From Candidatus Flexicrinis proximus (lineage in GTDB: Bacteria; Chloroflexota; Anaerolineae; Aggregatilineales; Phototrophicaceae), in NCBI GenBank assembly GCA_016712885.1, contig JADJQF010000006.1, positions 1 to 64,000 of the forward strand: a stretch of 64,000 nucleotides of DNA, in the 5' to 3' direction. The translations under genes were made by a program, and so were the position numbers. Positions 51,429 to 59,910 of the stretch are shown one piece after another. Each line of letters opens with the position of its first letter. Position 1 is the first letter of the stretch. A model generated the notes under the pieces. The model had not been told where the DNA came from and ran no database searches. It worked only from the letters and a program-made list of their open reading frames with translations.

Positions 51429-52109
51429 ATGAGCAGCACACCGCGGGGCAATTTCCCCATATCGCAAGCCTTCGACGCATCGGATCTGAGCGCCAACCCG
51501 TTCCTATACCGGGCCGTTGAACTCATCGAGCAGGTGCATGCCTGCGGTCCGCTGCCGACGGTGATTTTCAAGCACGCGCCGTCAGCGAGCGAACTGGAAT
51601 ACCGGCCGGCGTTTCCGCCGCAAATTGTGATCGACAGCGCGGGGCGGCACAAACTGCCGATGATGATCCACTGTATCGGGCACCTGATCGACCAGTTTGG
51701 CCTGGGAAGCGGCGGCTATGACAGCTTCGAGAGCCGCAAACTGCGCGGGGCAAAGTACAGCGGCCCACTGAGTGACTGGTGGGTGGCGGTACACGGGACA
51801 GAGACAGTCCGCACGCTGTATTTCGCGATGGACGATCCTCCACGGCTCAAGTCGAGCATCAAAGGGACGGAGATCATCCCAGAGAAGATGGATCTCGCTT
51901 ATCTGGTTTCGGCCGAGGAGCTGTGGGCGCGGTCGTACCTGCAATACATCACCGTCAAGACGAACGACCCGGTGCTGACAGCGTTTCTGAAGACGACGCT
52001 GGACCAGAAGGCTTTCACGCTGTTCGAGCAGTGGCCCGCGCGCGAGTTCACCGCAATTGAGGTGCAAATTGACGCATTGTTCGCCCGACTGGGCTGGAGG
52101 CAAGGTTGA
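51429..52109 (+). CDS. hypothetical protein with HxxxH motif
   Basis: The 226-residue protein includes PPQIVIDSAGRHKLPMMIHC followed by IGHLIDQFG, so a His-x3-His sits inside a helix-like segment. SDWWVAVHGTETVRTLYFAM, MDLAYLVSAEELWARSYLQY and ALFARLGW follow. HxxxH alone is too weak to call it a metallopeptidase. There is no signal peptide. The start is the ATG at 51429 without a clear ribosome-binding site. It is translationally coupled to the small gene at 52106 by a TTGA overlap. Confidence 0.65.
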   Translation: MSSTPRGNFPISQAFDASDLSANPFLYRAVELIEQVHACGPLPTVIFKHAPSASELEYRPAFPPQIVIDSAGRHKLPMMIHCIGHLIDQFGLGSGGYDSFESRKLRGAKYSGPLSDWWVAVHGTETVRTLYFAMDDPPRLKSSIKGTEIIPEKMDLAYLVSAEELWARSYLQYITVKTNDPVLTAFLKTTLDQKAFTLFEQWPAREFTAIEVQIDALFARLGWRQG

Positions 52110-52321
52110 GGATTTTCGTCGGTGGACGGCTGCTCAACGAAAACGAACAGATAGACTATCTGATGCGAGTCCTGGGCTGGGACGAGAGCCGCGCACGCCA
52201 GCGTGTGAGCATCGGGTTGGGGAAGATCCGGGGCGACATCGTCCGTCTGGAGCCTACAAAGCCGCTGGCCGATCCTTCGCTCAGCAAGCGGCCATTCAAT
52301 TTTCCAAAACCGAAGACTTAA
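52106..52321 (+). CDS. small hypothetical protein, TTG start
   Basis: TTG at 52106 overlaps the upstream TGA (TTGA) and has GGAGG five bases before it, so both start and coupling are credible. The 71-residue product reads MRIFVGGRLLNENEQIDYLM, RVLGWDESRARQRVSIGLGK and ends KRPFNFPKPKT. It is basic, with no family recognised. Likely works with the 226-residue protein encoded just upstream. Confidence 0.6.
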   Translation: MRIFVGGRLLNENEQIDYLMRVLGWDESRARQRVSIGLGKIRGDIVRLEPTKPLADPSLSKRPFNFPKPKT

Positions 52322-52359
52322 AGGCGGCGAACGTTAAGTAACGCGAGTTATGGATGACT

Positions 52360-52505
52360 TGGGGTCTCACCCCAAACCCCAGCACGGATTTACTTCCCTG
52401 CACCCTTCTTTTGCCTTCAACTTCGCAGGCGCAGCCGAAGACCATGAGGGAGTCCAAAGGGCGCAAGCTCATTGGTGGAGGTGCGGAGGCAAGCCTCTGC
52501 GCACC
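52360..52505 (-). repeat. multi-hairpin repeat, copy R11 (variant subfamily, reverse orientation)
   Basis: Same order as R9 on the minus strand: GCAGAGGCTTGCCTCCGC, GAGCTTGCGCCC, CCCTCAT, a worn variable stem at 52415-52440 (CTTCGGCTGCGC against GCGAAGTTGAAG), GGGTGCAGGGAAGTAAATCC, GGGGTTTGGGGTGAGACCCC. Confidence 0.8.
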
Positions 52506-52539
52506 TTATCCATACCTCGTATTTTGGAGGGAGAGGCAC

Positions 52540-52611
52540 AAACTCTCGCACGTCTCTACAGGATCGGCCGGGTTTTGCATGGAAGAACTGGCTTCGGAAT
52601 TCAAAGCACTT
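52540..52611 (+). repeat. 71-bp dispersed repeat, copy 2
   Basis: CTCGCACGTCTCTACAGGAT, CGGCCGGGTTTTGCATGGAA and CTGGCTTCGGAATTCAAAGC parallel 45958-46028 closely. As at the first copy, it lies beyond the GCGCACCTTATCC end of a variant-type repeat. R9/R11 and these copies may therefore be one larger element. Confidence 0.65.
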
Positions 52612-54862
52612 AGCCATGCGGGCCGATGATGACCTCCTGACCTTTCAACTGCAGATCCAGAACCGGCTGGTCGAGCGGGGACAGCCACTGATTCCAGAGC
52701 GAGTCGCTGTAGAAATGCTTGTTGAGGTCTTTCCAGCGCGAGGTGATCTCCCGCTGCATTTCTGGGGGCATGACCCGCAGCGGATTGACGATCTGATTCT
52801 TGTAGCGGACTTCCAGATGCAGGTGATTCTGGCCGCCGGCGTCGATCACGCCAATCACCGTCTCTGGGGTTACGACATCGCCAACGTTGAAGCTGCTCGG
52901 CCCGGCGATATGCCCGTAGATGACCATGAAAGGGCCAACACGGACACGCGTGAAGTTGGGCGCGTAGGTCGAGGTATTGTATTTGACGTCGATGATCTGG
53001 CCATCGACACCGGCGAAAACGGGAACAGCGCGATTACAGCCGTAGTCGAAGCCGCCGTGCAGCCCCTGGCAGTAGTTGTACCAGAACTTCTTCTGGACCC
53101 TGAGATTGTAGGCAAAACGGGTGTTGCCGAAGTACTGAATCCACTGGGTGTCATTGAGCGGCACGGGATGGCGCGTGAAGATCGGGAAGGGATTGAAGCC
53201 GCCGGTCGACGGGGCCTGCGTAAGCGCGCGGATAGGCTGCATAAAGGTCTGGGTGCCGGTGACGGGGCGCTCAACGGACCAGCCCTGAGCGTGCCGCCAC
53301 CAGACTAACCCCTTGAGCACCATGCGGGTGGCCGGATCAACCTCGATCTGTTCCTTGTTGAACAGTGTGCCGACACGGTCGGCGCTGGAATCCGGTTCCT
53401 TGCGGATGCTGATCGGCCCATCCACGACCTCGAAAAAGCGGACCGGCGTGCCGTCCGGCCAGGTTCCCGGCTGGGGCAGAGGCGGGTTGAGCATGACGGG
53501 GACGCGAAGCATAAAGACGCCGCTGCTGTCGGATTTGCGCTCCACCGACCAGCCCAGATGATGGCGCCACCAGATGAAGCCATCGCGGTCGGTCATCGAG
53601 AACTTGTCGATTTCGACAGTGACGAGGTTGGGAAGTTCACCGAGCTTCTCCGAGCCCACGTCCGGCGTCGCGCGGATACTGATCGGCCCGTCGATTACCT
53701 GAAACACGCCAAGAGGCACCTGCGGCAGCGTCACAATCACATCCGGCATCATTACAGCCACCGGGATCATAAACGGCGAGCCGCCCGCTTCGGTGCCCAT
53801 CGCCGACCAGCCGCGGCTGTGCCGGTAATAGATGTAGCCGCTGGCTACGACGCGCGATCCCTTTTCAACCTCGACCACCGTATCGTTCGGGATCTCGCCC
53901 AATTTCTGGCTGGTCGGGTCAGGCAGGGCGCGAATGCTCACCGGCCCATCGACGACCTTGAGGAAACGGATTTCTTCGGGCGTAATGGTCGGATGATCCG
54001 GCGCAGGGACCTCGACCTTCGGATCGGGTTCGGTGGCCGGGATCATGAACTGCTGTCCGCCGTCGGCGCGGCCTTCAGCACTCCAGCCGCCGCTGTGCTG
54101 CCAGTAGACATAATCGCCGTTGACGAAACGGGAGCCCGGCACGACCTCGACGATCACGCCGTTGGGGATTTCTCCGAGCTTGCGGCTGTTGACATCCGGT
54201 TTCTCGCGTACGGTCACTGGCCCCATCACAACTTTGAAGTACCGGGACGCGGCGAGGGCGTCGGCCAGGTCAGGCAGTTCGACCGGCGGAGGCTCGACAA
54301 CAACAGGGGCGGATTCAGACTCTGCGGGGGGATTGACCGGCGCGGTCACAAGGGGTTCGAGATAAATCTCGGTTCCCGCATCGGTGCTGGCGGCACTCCA
54401 GCCCTGTCCGTGGCGCCACCAGATGAAGCCATCGGCCAGCGTGCGACTTGAGGGGTCGACGGCGAGGACTATACCGTGGGGCAGTTCGGCCACTCGCGCC
54501 GCCGAGGTACGTGGTTCGGCGCGTACGGTCAGGGCGTCGGTCACGACCTGCAAATAGGTAAGTTCAGTCTGCACGCCATCGGCTGTGGCGGCAAGCGGCG
54601 CAAGCAGCACGGCGGTGGAATCGTTGATGGCGAGCGATTCCGGCACAGACTGCATGAAAACGGTTTGTTCTTCCAGGCCGCGTTCCGCCGACCAACCGAA
54701 CTGATGCTGAACCCAGACGAAGCCATCGGTGGTGGCCGAGACCCCGGGAACGATTTCGATAATCCTGCCGGTCACTAGTTCTCCCAGACGACGCGCGGCC
54801 ACACCAGGCTCGGCGCGAACGATGAGCGGCCCATCGACAACTTGCATAAACTGGCGCGACAT
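52610..54862 (-). CDS. M23 endopeptidase with six SH3b domains
   Basis: The 750-residue protein has six SH3b repeats at about 5-60, 103-155, 208-262, 298-352, 388-440 and 475-530, each with a VVDGPxxIRxxPD core and an ending WW/Y-R-H-x-x-G-W-S. A complete M23 domain follows (about 580-700): the zinc site is LHGGFDYGC (HxxxD) with NHLHLEVRYK. AAGGGGG lies five bases before the ATG, so this start is firm. No signal peptide is visible; the protein begins directly with the first SH3b domain. It should bind and cut peptidoglycan, but its export route is unclear. Confidence 0.93.
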   Translation of the reverse strand: MSRQFMQVVDGPLIVRAEPGVAARRLGELVTGRIIEIVPGVSATTDGFVWVQHQFGWSAERGLEEQTVFMQSVPESLAINDSTAVLLAPLAATADGVQTELTYLQVVTDALTVRAEPRTSAARVAELPHGIVLAVDPSSRTLADGFIWWRHGQGWSAASTDAGTEIYLEPLVTAPVNPPAESESAPVVVEPPPVELPDLADALAASRYFKVVMGPVTVREKPDVNSRKLGEIPNGVIVEVVPGSRFVNGDYVYWQHSGGWSAEGRADGGQQFMIPATEPDPKVEVPAPDHPTITPEEIRFLKVVDGPVSIRALPDPTSQKLGEIPNDTVVEVEKGSRVVASGYIYYRHSRGWSAMGTEAGGSPFMIPVAVMMPDVIVTLPQVPLGVFQVIDGPISIRATPDVGSEKLGELPNLVTVEIDKFSMTDRDGFIWWRHHLGWSVERKSDSSGVFMLRVPVMLNPPLPQPGTWPDGTPVRFFEVVDGPISIRKEPDSSADRVGTLFNKEQIEVDPATRMVLKGLVWWRHAQGWSVERPVTGTQTFMQPIRALTQAPSTGGFNPFPIFTRHPVPLNDTQWIQYFGNTRFAYNLRVQKKFWYNYCQGLHGGFDYGCNRAVPVFAGVDGQIIDVKYNTSTYAPNFTRVRVGPFMVIYGHIAGPSSFNVGDVVTPETVIGVIDAGGQNHLHLEVRYKNQIVNPLRVMPPEMQREITSRWKDLNKHFYSDSLWNQWLSPLDQPVLDLQLKGQEVIIGPHG

Positions 54863-55083
54863 AGCGCCCCCTTACCCTATTCGTAGAGAAGCTGAATCGC
54901 GCGGATTATAGCGCTTGACGGCCCACACGCTAAATCGCGGGGTAAACTGATCCGATAGTTCTAGGGAAAGAGCCAAGAAAACGCCGCTTGCGCGATCAAC
55001 AAGAAATTGCGAGCCAAAAGCTGATACTGATAGGAAGCCGATTTTGCGCTATAGTTTTATGAATTCAGAAAGGAATGAACGCG

Positions 55084-55386
55084 ATGGATCGTAAGTACGA
55101 AATTACGTCTGCCAAAGGGGGCGCGGCATTCACCGTGAGGGTGGTTACGCGTTCCGAATCGGTGAGTCTGGCCGGCGTGCAGGAAGATGGCTCGCTGCGG
55201 GTGCGACTGACCGCCGATGACGCGGGCGATTCCGAGGCCAATAAGGAACTGATCGGATTCTTCGCCGAGTTTCTGGGCGTAAGGCCAGCCAGCGTCGAGA
55301 TCGTCGCCGGCCATTCCTCACGCGATAAGGTGTTATGCGTGCTGGATCTGACAAGTGACGAACTGGAACAGAAGTTGGGGATGTAG
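55084..55386 (+). CDS. DUF167/YggU family protein
   Basis: The 100-residue protein has the DUF167 pattern: FTVRVVTRSESVSLAGVQED, SLRVRLTADDAGDSEANKEL, IGFFAEFLGVRPASVEIVAG and SSRDKVLCV. The family fold is known, its function is not. AAAGGA lies nine bases before the ATG at 55084, so the ATG at 55075 is less likely. Upstream 54863-55083 shows a TATAGT-like -10 at 55051 but no gene. Confidence 0.82.
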   Translation: MDRKYEITSAKGGAAFTVRVVTRSESVSLAGVQEDGSLRVRLTADDAGDSEANKELIGFFAEFLGVRPASVEIVAGHSSRDKVLCVLDLTSDELEQKLGM

Positions 55387-55408
55387 AGCCGTGTGGGCGC
55401 GTATTCTT

Positions 55409-56236
55409 ATGCCTAAGGGCGCGGCGCCCCGCGAGTGTGCTGCTGCGACGGCGGGAAAAGCCCGCGGGCCGCGTCCTGTTACTTACATCTATGTCTTGTT
55501 TACGATATTTTGCCTTTTATTGGCGGGCTGCACTGGAGACGCCGAGCCGACCAGCACACCGCCACCCACCCAACCGCTAAATCCTGCCCCCCCGACGGCG
55601 ACGGCAGCCGCCGTCCAACCGACAGCAACCCTGACTCTGCCGCCCTCCGCGGCCGACCTTGCACGCACCGCGACGGCCCAGGCACCTACGCCTGACCCTA
55701 CCGAGGAAACACGCAGCGCCCAACGTGAGATCGCGCTGGGCGCGGTGAGCGCGGCGCTCGATGTCCCGGTACAGGCGCTGAGCGTTGCAGCGGTGACCGG
55801 CGTACGCGCCGGACGTGAAATCGAGGGCTGTGGACGCGCCAGCTCAGGCATGGCGCTGGCCTCCATACTCGACGGCGAGAACGTCACCGAAGTGCTGATC
55901 GACGGCCAGGAAGCGCAGATATGCGGCACGGTCAGCCTTTACGATGACCGCCCAGAGCTGTTTCTGACGCTCGATCCTGTCGCAGCGGACCTGGTCGATC
56001 TGGCGCTGACCCGCGCGGCACGCAGCGCCGAGGTCGAGACGAATGCCGTCGTAATTGACAGCGTGCGCCCGGTCGAATGGGCCAGTGACACCTTAGGGTG
56101 TGAGACAGACGCGGCGACCCCCGAAGGAAGCACGTCAGGCGGCGCATCCGGCTACCGCATCCTGCTCAGAGTCGGAGAGCGGCAGTTCGAATATCACACG
56201 GACTTCGACCGGCTTATCCCGTGTTCAGTGGAGTGA
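55409..56236 (+). CDS. lipoprotein
   Basis: The ATG at 55409 gives a signal region ending in the lipobox LLAGC (YVLFTIFCLLLAGCTGD), followed by a Thr/Pro-rich tether with PTSTPPPTQP. The 200-residue body contains SAALDVPVQALSVAAVTGV and EFHTD-like strands with paired Cys. The protein should be lipid-anchored outside the membrane. No functional domain recognised. Its last 23 bases overlap prmC tail-to-tail. Confidence 0.75.
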   Translation: MPKGAAPRECAAATAGKARGPRPVTYIYVLFTIFCLLLAGCTGDAEPTSTPPPTQPLNPAPPTATAAAVQPTATLTLPPSAADLARTATAQAPTPDPTEETRSAQREIALGAVSAALDVPVQALSVAAVTGVRAGREIEGCGRASSGMALASILDGENVTEVLIDGQEAQICGTVSLYDDRPELFLTLDPVAADLVDLALTRAARSAEVETNAVVIDSVRPVEWASDTLGCETDAATPEGSTSGGASGYRILLRVGERQFEYHTDFDRLIPCSVE

Positions 56237-57071
56237 CCGCGCGAACGATCCGGTCAAGCCCAGCCAAATCTTGAATGACGTCGACCTGCGCCGATGGCAG
56301 CGCTGCGCGAACGATGTCTGAGGCCGACGCTCCCTGATCCGCGCCAATTTCCAGCAGAACGAGCGCCCCCGCCCGCAGCACGAGGGGGGCAGCGGCCATC
56401 AACCGGCGGATGAGGACGAGGCCATCGGGACCGCCGTCGAGCGCCAGAGCAGGCTCGAAGCGGCTGACCTCCAGACCTGGCACGACGCCGCTGGCGATAT
56501 AGGGCAGGTTCGCCAAGAGCAGATCGACGGTGACGCGATTTTCGATCAAGGGCGAGAGCAAGTCCCCGTGGAGAAGCCGGATCTGGACGTGGTTCAAGGT
56601 GGCATTGCGATGCGCAACCTCAAGCGCGGCGGCGCTCAGGTCAACGGCATACACGGCGGCAGCAGGCACATGGGTGGCAAACGTCACGGCAATCGCCCCG
56701 CTGCCCGTCCCAATGTCTGCCGCGACACAGTCCGCGCGATGCGCCTGTTCGGATTCGATAGCCAGTTCGACCAGTAATTCCGTTTCGGGACGGGGGATAA
56801 GCACATCGGGCGAAACTGCCAGGTCAAGGTCGTAGAAGGCGCGCCGGGCAAAAATATAGGCCATCGGTTCGCCGGAGGCGCGGCGGGCGGCCAGCGCGGC
56901 GAAATGCTGCACCTGATCCGGAGTCAACTCGCGTTCGGGATGGGCGATGACGTGGGCGCGATCGACGCCGAGCACAAACGCCATCAGGAGCTGAGCATCG
57001 AGTGAGGCTGAAATGCTCACGGGGGCGATACGGGTTCTAGTCTCGGAAAGGAGGGTGCCAAGCATGGGCAT
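56214..57071 (-). CDS. prmC: peptide chain release factor N5-glutamine methyltransferase
   Basis: PrmC methylates the GGQ glutamine of RF1/RF2 with SAM. The 285-residue protein has the PrmC N-terminal helical domain (RRASGEPMAYIFARRAFYDL), VLIPRPETELLVELA, motif I AADIGTGSGAIAVTFA and the catalytic tetrapeptide in LLANLPYIA. The usual tetrapeptide is NPPY; here it is NLPY, found in some relatives and probably active. Third of three genes read leftward from 57950. Convergent with the lipoprotein gene. Confidence 0.9.
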   Translation of the reverse strand: MPMLGTLLSETRTRIAPVSISASLDAQLLMAFVLGVDRAHVIAHPERELTPDQVQHFAALAARRASGEPMAYIFARRAFYDLDLAVSPDVLIPRPETELLVELAIESEQAHRADCVAADIGTGSGAIAVTFATHVPAAAVYAVDLSAAALEVAHRNATLNHVQIRLLHGDLLSPLIENRVTVDLLLANLPYIASGVVPGLEVSRFEPALALDGGPDGLVLIRRLMAAAPLVLRAGALVLLEIGADQGASASDIVRAALPSAQVDVIQDLAGLDRIVRAVTPLNTG

Positions 57072-57113
57072 GCGTCACCTCTTTCTCAACACGGGATTTC
57101 CTGCGCACATGGC

Positions 57114-57611
57114 TCAAGCCTGCAGCGTGGCGAGGAAGGCCTGGGCGTTTTCGACCGGAGGAAGGTACTCGGCGGCGCGGGCAGGAAACGCGGCGGCTTC
57201 GCCGATGAGGGCGACAACCTCAGCCAGCGGCACTGTGGCCGAGGCATCGGTATAGGCGAGCACTTTGGGCGCGATCGCGAGATCAAGCCGCTTGACGGTC
57301 AGCATATCGTCCTTGCCATCGTCGCGGAAACCGTACACTTCGGCGCGGGGATAGAGGTTGCTGCGCCTGAGCAGGAAGTCCCACGCGGCATCGCCGGTCA
57401 TCATCTCGCCGCGTTCGAGCGCAATCAGGCCGGGGACGATGCTGACGAACGGTTTTTCCAGCAGGCGCGCGCCATAACGCAGGACAATGCCCTGGGCGAC
57501 GATGTCTGCCCCCAACAGGGGACTCGCGCTCAGGACGAAGCGCCCGCCGAGCAGGCTCAACATGCCGGGAAACGGATCGCCTACCGGTACGCGCGAAGGG
57601 ATAGCAGGCAT
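57114..57611 (-). CDS. hypothetical protein
   Basis: The 165-residue protein reads VPVGDPFPGMLSLLGGRFVL, VLRYGARLLEKPFVSIVPGL, RAEVYGFRDDGKDDMLTVKR and ends AAAFPARAAEYLPPVENAQA. It is mixed alpha/beta, without signal peptide or membrane helix, and I do not recognise a family. Its ATG directly follows the upstream TAA, so the two genes are coupled. prmC follows 42 bases downstream. Confidence 0.65.
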   Translation of the reverse strand: MPAIPSRVPVGDPFPGMLSLLGGRFVLSASPLLGADIVAQGIVLRYGARLLEKPFVSIVPGLIALERGEMMTGDAAWDFLLRRSNLYPRAEVYGFRDDGKDDMLTVKRLDLAIAPKVLAYTDASATVPLAEVVALIGEAAAFPARAAEYLPPVENAQAFLATLQA

Positions 57612-57950
57612 TTAGTGGTGCGCGGGAGTGTGGGCATCCGCCTCGTGAGCGGACTCTTCATGCGCCTCATCGTGAATATGGCTGACATGGCCGCCGTCGA
57701 TGGGCTGGTTGATGTCATCGAAGTGCTCAAACGGGCGGGTGACGCCGATCCAGGCGCCGCCGCCGCCGAGTAGCATCAGCGCGCCGAGGGCGAACAAGAG
57801 GCCGACGCCCTGCCCGGTGATGACACCGATTGCCGCGGCGACGATCATGAGCGTCATACCTGTTCCAGCCAATGCAGCCAACCACCAGGTCAGCGGCGTC
57901 ATACCGAATTCATGAACCATCCCAGACGGTGCATCTTCATGGTGAGCCAT
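57612..57950 (-). CDS. two-helix membrane protein with His-rich tail
   Basis: The 112-residue protein has two membrane helices (LTWWLAALAGTGMTLMIVAA and GLLFALGALMLLGGGGAWIG). Its hydrophilic end carries many His and acidic residues (HIHDEAHEESAHEADAHTPA), which could bind metal. It resembles small accessory subunits of respiratory oxidases only in general shape; that identity is not supported further. First of the three-gene unit ending with prmC. Confidence 0.65.
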   Translation of the reverse strand: MAHHEDAPSGMVHEFGMTPLTWWLAALAGTGMTLMIVAAAIGVITGQGVGLLFALGALMLLGGGGAWIGVTRPFEHFDDINQPIDGGHVSHIHDEAHEESAHEADAHTPAHH

Positions 57951-58073
57951 GCGTGTTGTCCTTGATTAGTGTGTACCGCCAAAAGTGAGACTTGATTCTG
58001 CCGTTCGATGTCCGGGGAGTCAAGTGAAGGTACAATATCCGATGATTATAGGCCTTCTTGAGGAGAAGTTCCG

Positions 58074-58826
58074 ATGCTGCAGGATAAGACTATAGTGATT
58101 ACCGGGGCGGCAAGCGGCATTGGACGGGCAACCGCCCTACTGGCGGCCAAGTATGGCGCGAAACTAGCCCTGTGCGACCTGAATGAGGAAGGTGTGGCCG
58201 AGACCGCGCAGATGGCCCACGAGCTGGGCGCAGCAGCAGCGTCCATGAGCGTCGACGTGGCGATTGCGGAACAAGTCGAGGCGTTTATGAAGAAGGCAAG
58301 CGCCGAATTTGGCAGGATCGATGGCGCATTTAACAACGCGGGCGTGGGCGGAACACTGACACGCGCGCACATGCTGACCGAGGAGCAGTGGGATCAATGC
58401 ATCAACATCAACCTCAAGGGTGTATGGTTGTGCATCAAGTATGAAATCCCGCACATGCGGGGCGACGGCGGCGGCGCTATCGTGAATATGGCCTCGGTGG
58501 CGGGGCTGCTCGGGTTTCCGATGAACTCGGTCTACGCGGCCAGCAAGCACGGCGTGATCGGACTGACCAAATCGGCGGCAGCCGAATATGCGCGGAATAA
58601 CATCCGGGTCAATGCCGTGTGCCCAGGATATACCGATACCCCGATGGTAAGCGCGATTGACGACATCCGGCCGGGGCTGGTCGAGAATACGCTGCAGGCA
58701 GTGCCGATGCGGCGCCTGGGCAAGCCGGAGGAGATCGCTGAGACGGTGTGCTTCCTGCTGAGTGACCGCGCGCCGTTCCTGACCGGGCAAGCGATCGCGA
58801 TCGACGGCGGTCTGGTCAACATCTAA
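58074..58826 (+). CDS. short-chain dehydrogenase/reductase (SDR)
   Basis: The 250-residue classical SDR has the cofactor motif VITGAASGIGRATALLAAKY, an acidic LCDLNEE after strand 2 (NAD(H) preference), NNAG at the fourth strand, and the catalytic Ser in NMASVAGLLG with YAASKHG (Tyr/Lys). CPGYTDTPM and TGQAIAIDGGLVNI close it. Substrate unknown. GAGGAGAAG precedes the ATG. A clipped copy of the multi-hairpin repeat follows. Confidence 0.92.
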   Translation: MLQDKTIVITGAASGIGRATALLAAKYGAKLALCDLNEEGVAETAQMAHELGAAAASMSVDVAIAEQVEAFMKKASAEFGRIDGAFNNAGVGGTLTRAHMLTEEQWDQCININLKGVWLCIKYEIPHMRGDGGGAIVNMASVAGLLGFPMNSVYAASKHGVIGLTKSAAAEYARNNIRVNAVCPGYTDTPMVSAIDDIRPGLVENTLQAVPMRRLGKPEEIAETVCFLLSDRAPFLTGQAIAIDGGLVNI

Positions 58827-58885
58827 TCGGACAGCAGGGGGATAACCAACGAATGCCGGTTAAGAGGCTGTTTTGGCACTTGGTT

Positions 58886-58940
58886 TGTGGAGGCGCTGCC
58901 TCCACACCTTCGCAAGGGGTTTGGGGTGGAGCCCTGGAAA
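58886..58940 (+). repeat. multi-hairpin repeat, copy R12 (internal deletion)
   Basis: GTGGAGGCGCTGCCTCCAC and CACCTTCGCAAG are followed at once by GGGGTTTGGGGTGGAGCCC. The first stem and the last stem are joined, and everything between (second stem, variable stem, CAGGAGT stem) is deleted. Confidence 0.78.
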
Positions 58941-58967
58941 ACTAACCATATCTGACGTTTATTGGCT

Positions 58968-59498
58968 CTAGGGCTTCTCGCTGAGCGCCGAGTAGATTTC
59001 ACGCAGGAAACTGCTGGGTACGGCGGAGAGACCGCGAGTCCGGACGAAGCCACACTGCCTGGAAAGCGCGTCCCAGGTCGCAAAGGAGAGTGGATAAGGC
59101 ACCCAGGTATTGCCCTGATCGGCCTGGTATTCGACGAGAACGAGGCGTCCGCCAGGTCGAAGATAACGCAGGGCGAGCGCGAGCACCGGCGCCTTATCAC
59201 GGATGAAGTGCAGGGAATTCGCCATCACGATGCCGTCCAGCGCGGGTAGATCGAGCGGCTGGGTAAAGCTGGCGTTCAAATAGTGGACTGTGAGATCGGG
59301 AAACTGCTGGCGCATGAGCCGCTGTTGTTCACGCAGGGCGGCGAGGTCACTATCGACAGAGTAGATCACGCCCGCCGGGCCGATCAGCTCGGCCAGCGCC
59401 AGGGTGAACGCTCCGCGCCCGGAGCCAAAATCCGCCCATAGGCCGCCGGTTCCGGCCATGCCGCCGCGCAGAAGATTGACGTGATCGCGATGGTTCAA
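58968..59498 (-). CDS. class I SAM-dependent methyltransferase
   Basis: TTG at 59498 (GGAG nine bases before) starts a 176-residue protein with motif I GLWADFGSGRGAFTLALAEL, the acidic VIYSVDSDLAALREQ, a motif IV-like DGIVMANSLHFIRD, and LRPGGRLVLVEYQ. It is the UbiE/Methyltransf_11/25 type. Product or substrate unknown. There is no matching gene around it. Confidence 0.82.
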   Translation of the reverse strand: MNHRDHVNLLRGGMAGTGGLWADFGSGRGAFTLALAELIGPAGVIYSVDSDLAALREQQRLMRQQFPDLTVHYLNASFTQPLDLPALDGIVMANSLHFIRDKAPVLALALRYLRPGGRLVLVEYQADQGNTWVPYPLSFATWDALSRQCGFVRTRGLSAVPSSFLREIYSALSEKP

Positions 59499-59639
59499 CC
59501 CAGAAAACTCCGCATCCGAGAAAACGCTTTATGCTCAGACGGTCAGTTTACCGCCTTTTTCGAGCACATACGGTACTCTATGCAGGTGGGCTCGTAACAA
59601 CAAACTCGAAACTCTGATTGGATCCACGGGGAGAATACG

Positions 59640-59804
59640 ATGAACAATATGAAGTTCAATCTCAATCCACGATTGGGCATTATCGGCGCGATCATCGGCT
59701 ATGTGGCCGGCGGAGTCGTGATGGGGCAACCCCTGCTTGGCGTGGTATTCGCGCTGCTGATTGGCGGAATTCTGGGCAGCGGCATGGCCTCACCCAAGAA
59801 ATAA
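59640..59804 (+). CDS. 54-aa two-helix membrane protein
   Basis: GGGGAG precedes the ATG at 59640 by six bases. The protein reads MNNMKFNLNPRLGIIGAIIG, with a first helix through YVAGGVVMG and a second through LLGVVFALLIGGILG, ending MASPKK. It is almost entirely hydrophobic and rich in Gly, like small glycine-zipper membrane proteins. A strong terminator at 59866-59900 follows in the same direction, which supports it as a real transcription unit. Confidence 0.72.
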   Translation: MNNMKFNLNPRLGIIGAIIGYVAGGVVMGQPLLGVVFALLIGGILGSGMASPKK

Positions 59805-59865
59805 CCGGGGGTCGGACGGCCGCAGGTTAAAGACATCCCGTGTCTATTGACAAGTGCTGAGTCTT

Positions 59866-59900
59866 GAGGGTGCTGCTGAGCTGACAGCAGCACCCTCTTT
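59866..59900 (+). terminator. intrinsic terminator, perfect 13-bp stem
   Basis: GAGGGTGCTGCTG (59866-59878) pairs perfectly with CAGCAGCACCCTC (59885-59897) around a six-base loop and is followed by TTT. It ends the small membrane protein unit and lies just before the end of the convergent sugar dehydrogenase gene. Confidence 0.85.
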
Positions 59901-59910
59901 CATATCCAGC

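Noticed and set aside
51660..51720. HxxxH in the 226-aa protein as evidence of a metallopeptidase
   Set aside because: The full HExxH or a third ligand is not seen. HxxxH alone is too common.
2156..58940. Spaced multi-hairpin repeats considered as a CRISPR array
   Set aside because: Copies are kilobases apart, vary in length and orientation, lie near no cas gene, and have internal variable stems rather than spacers.
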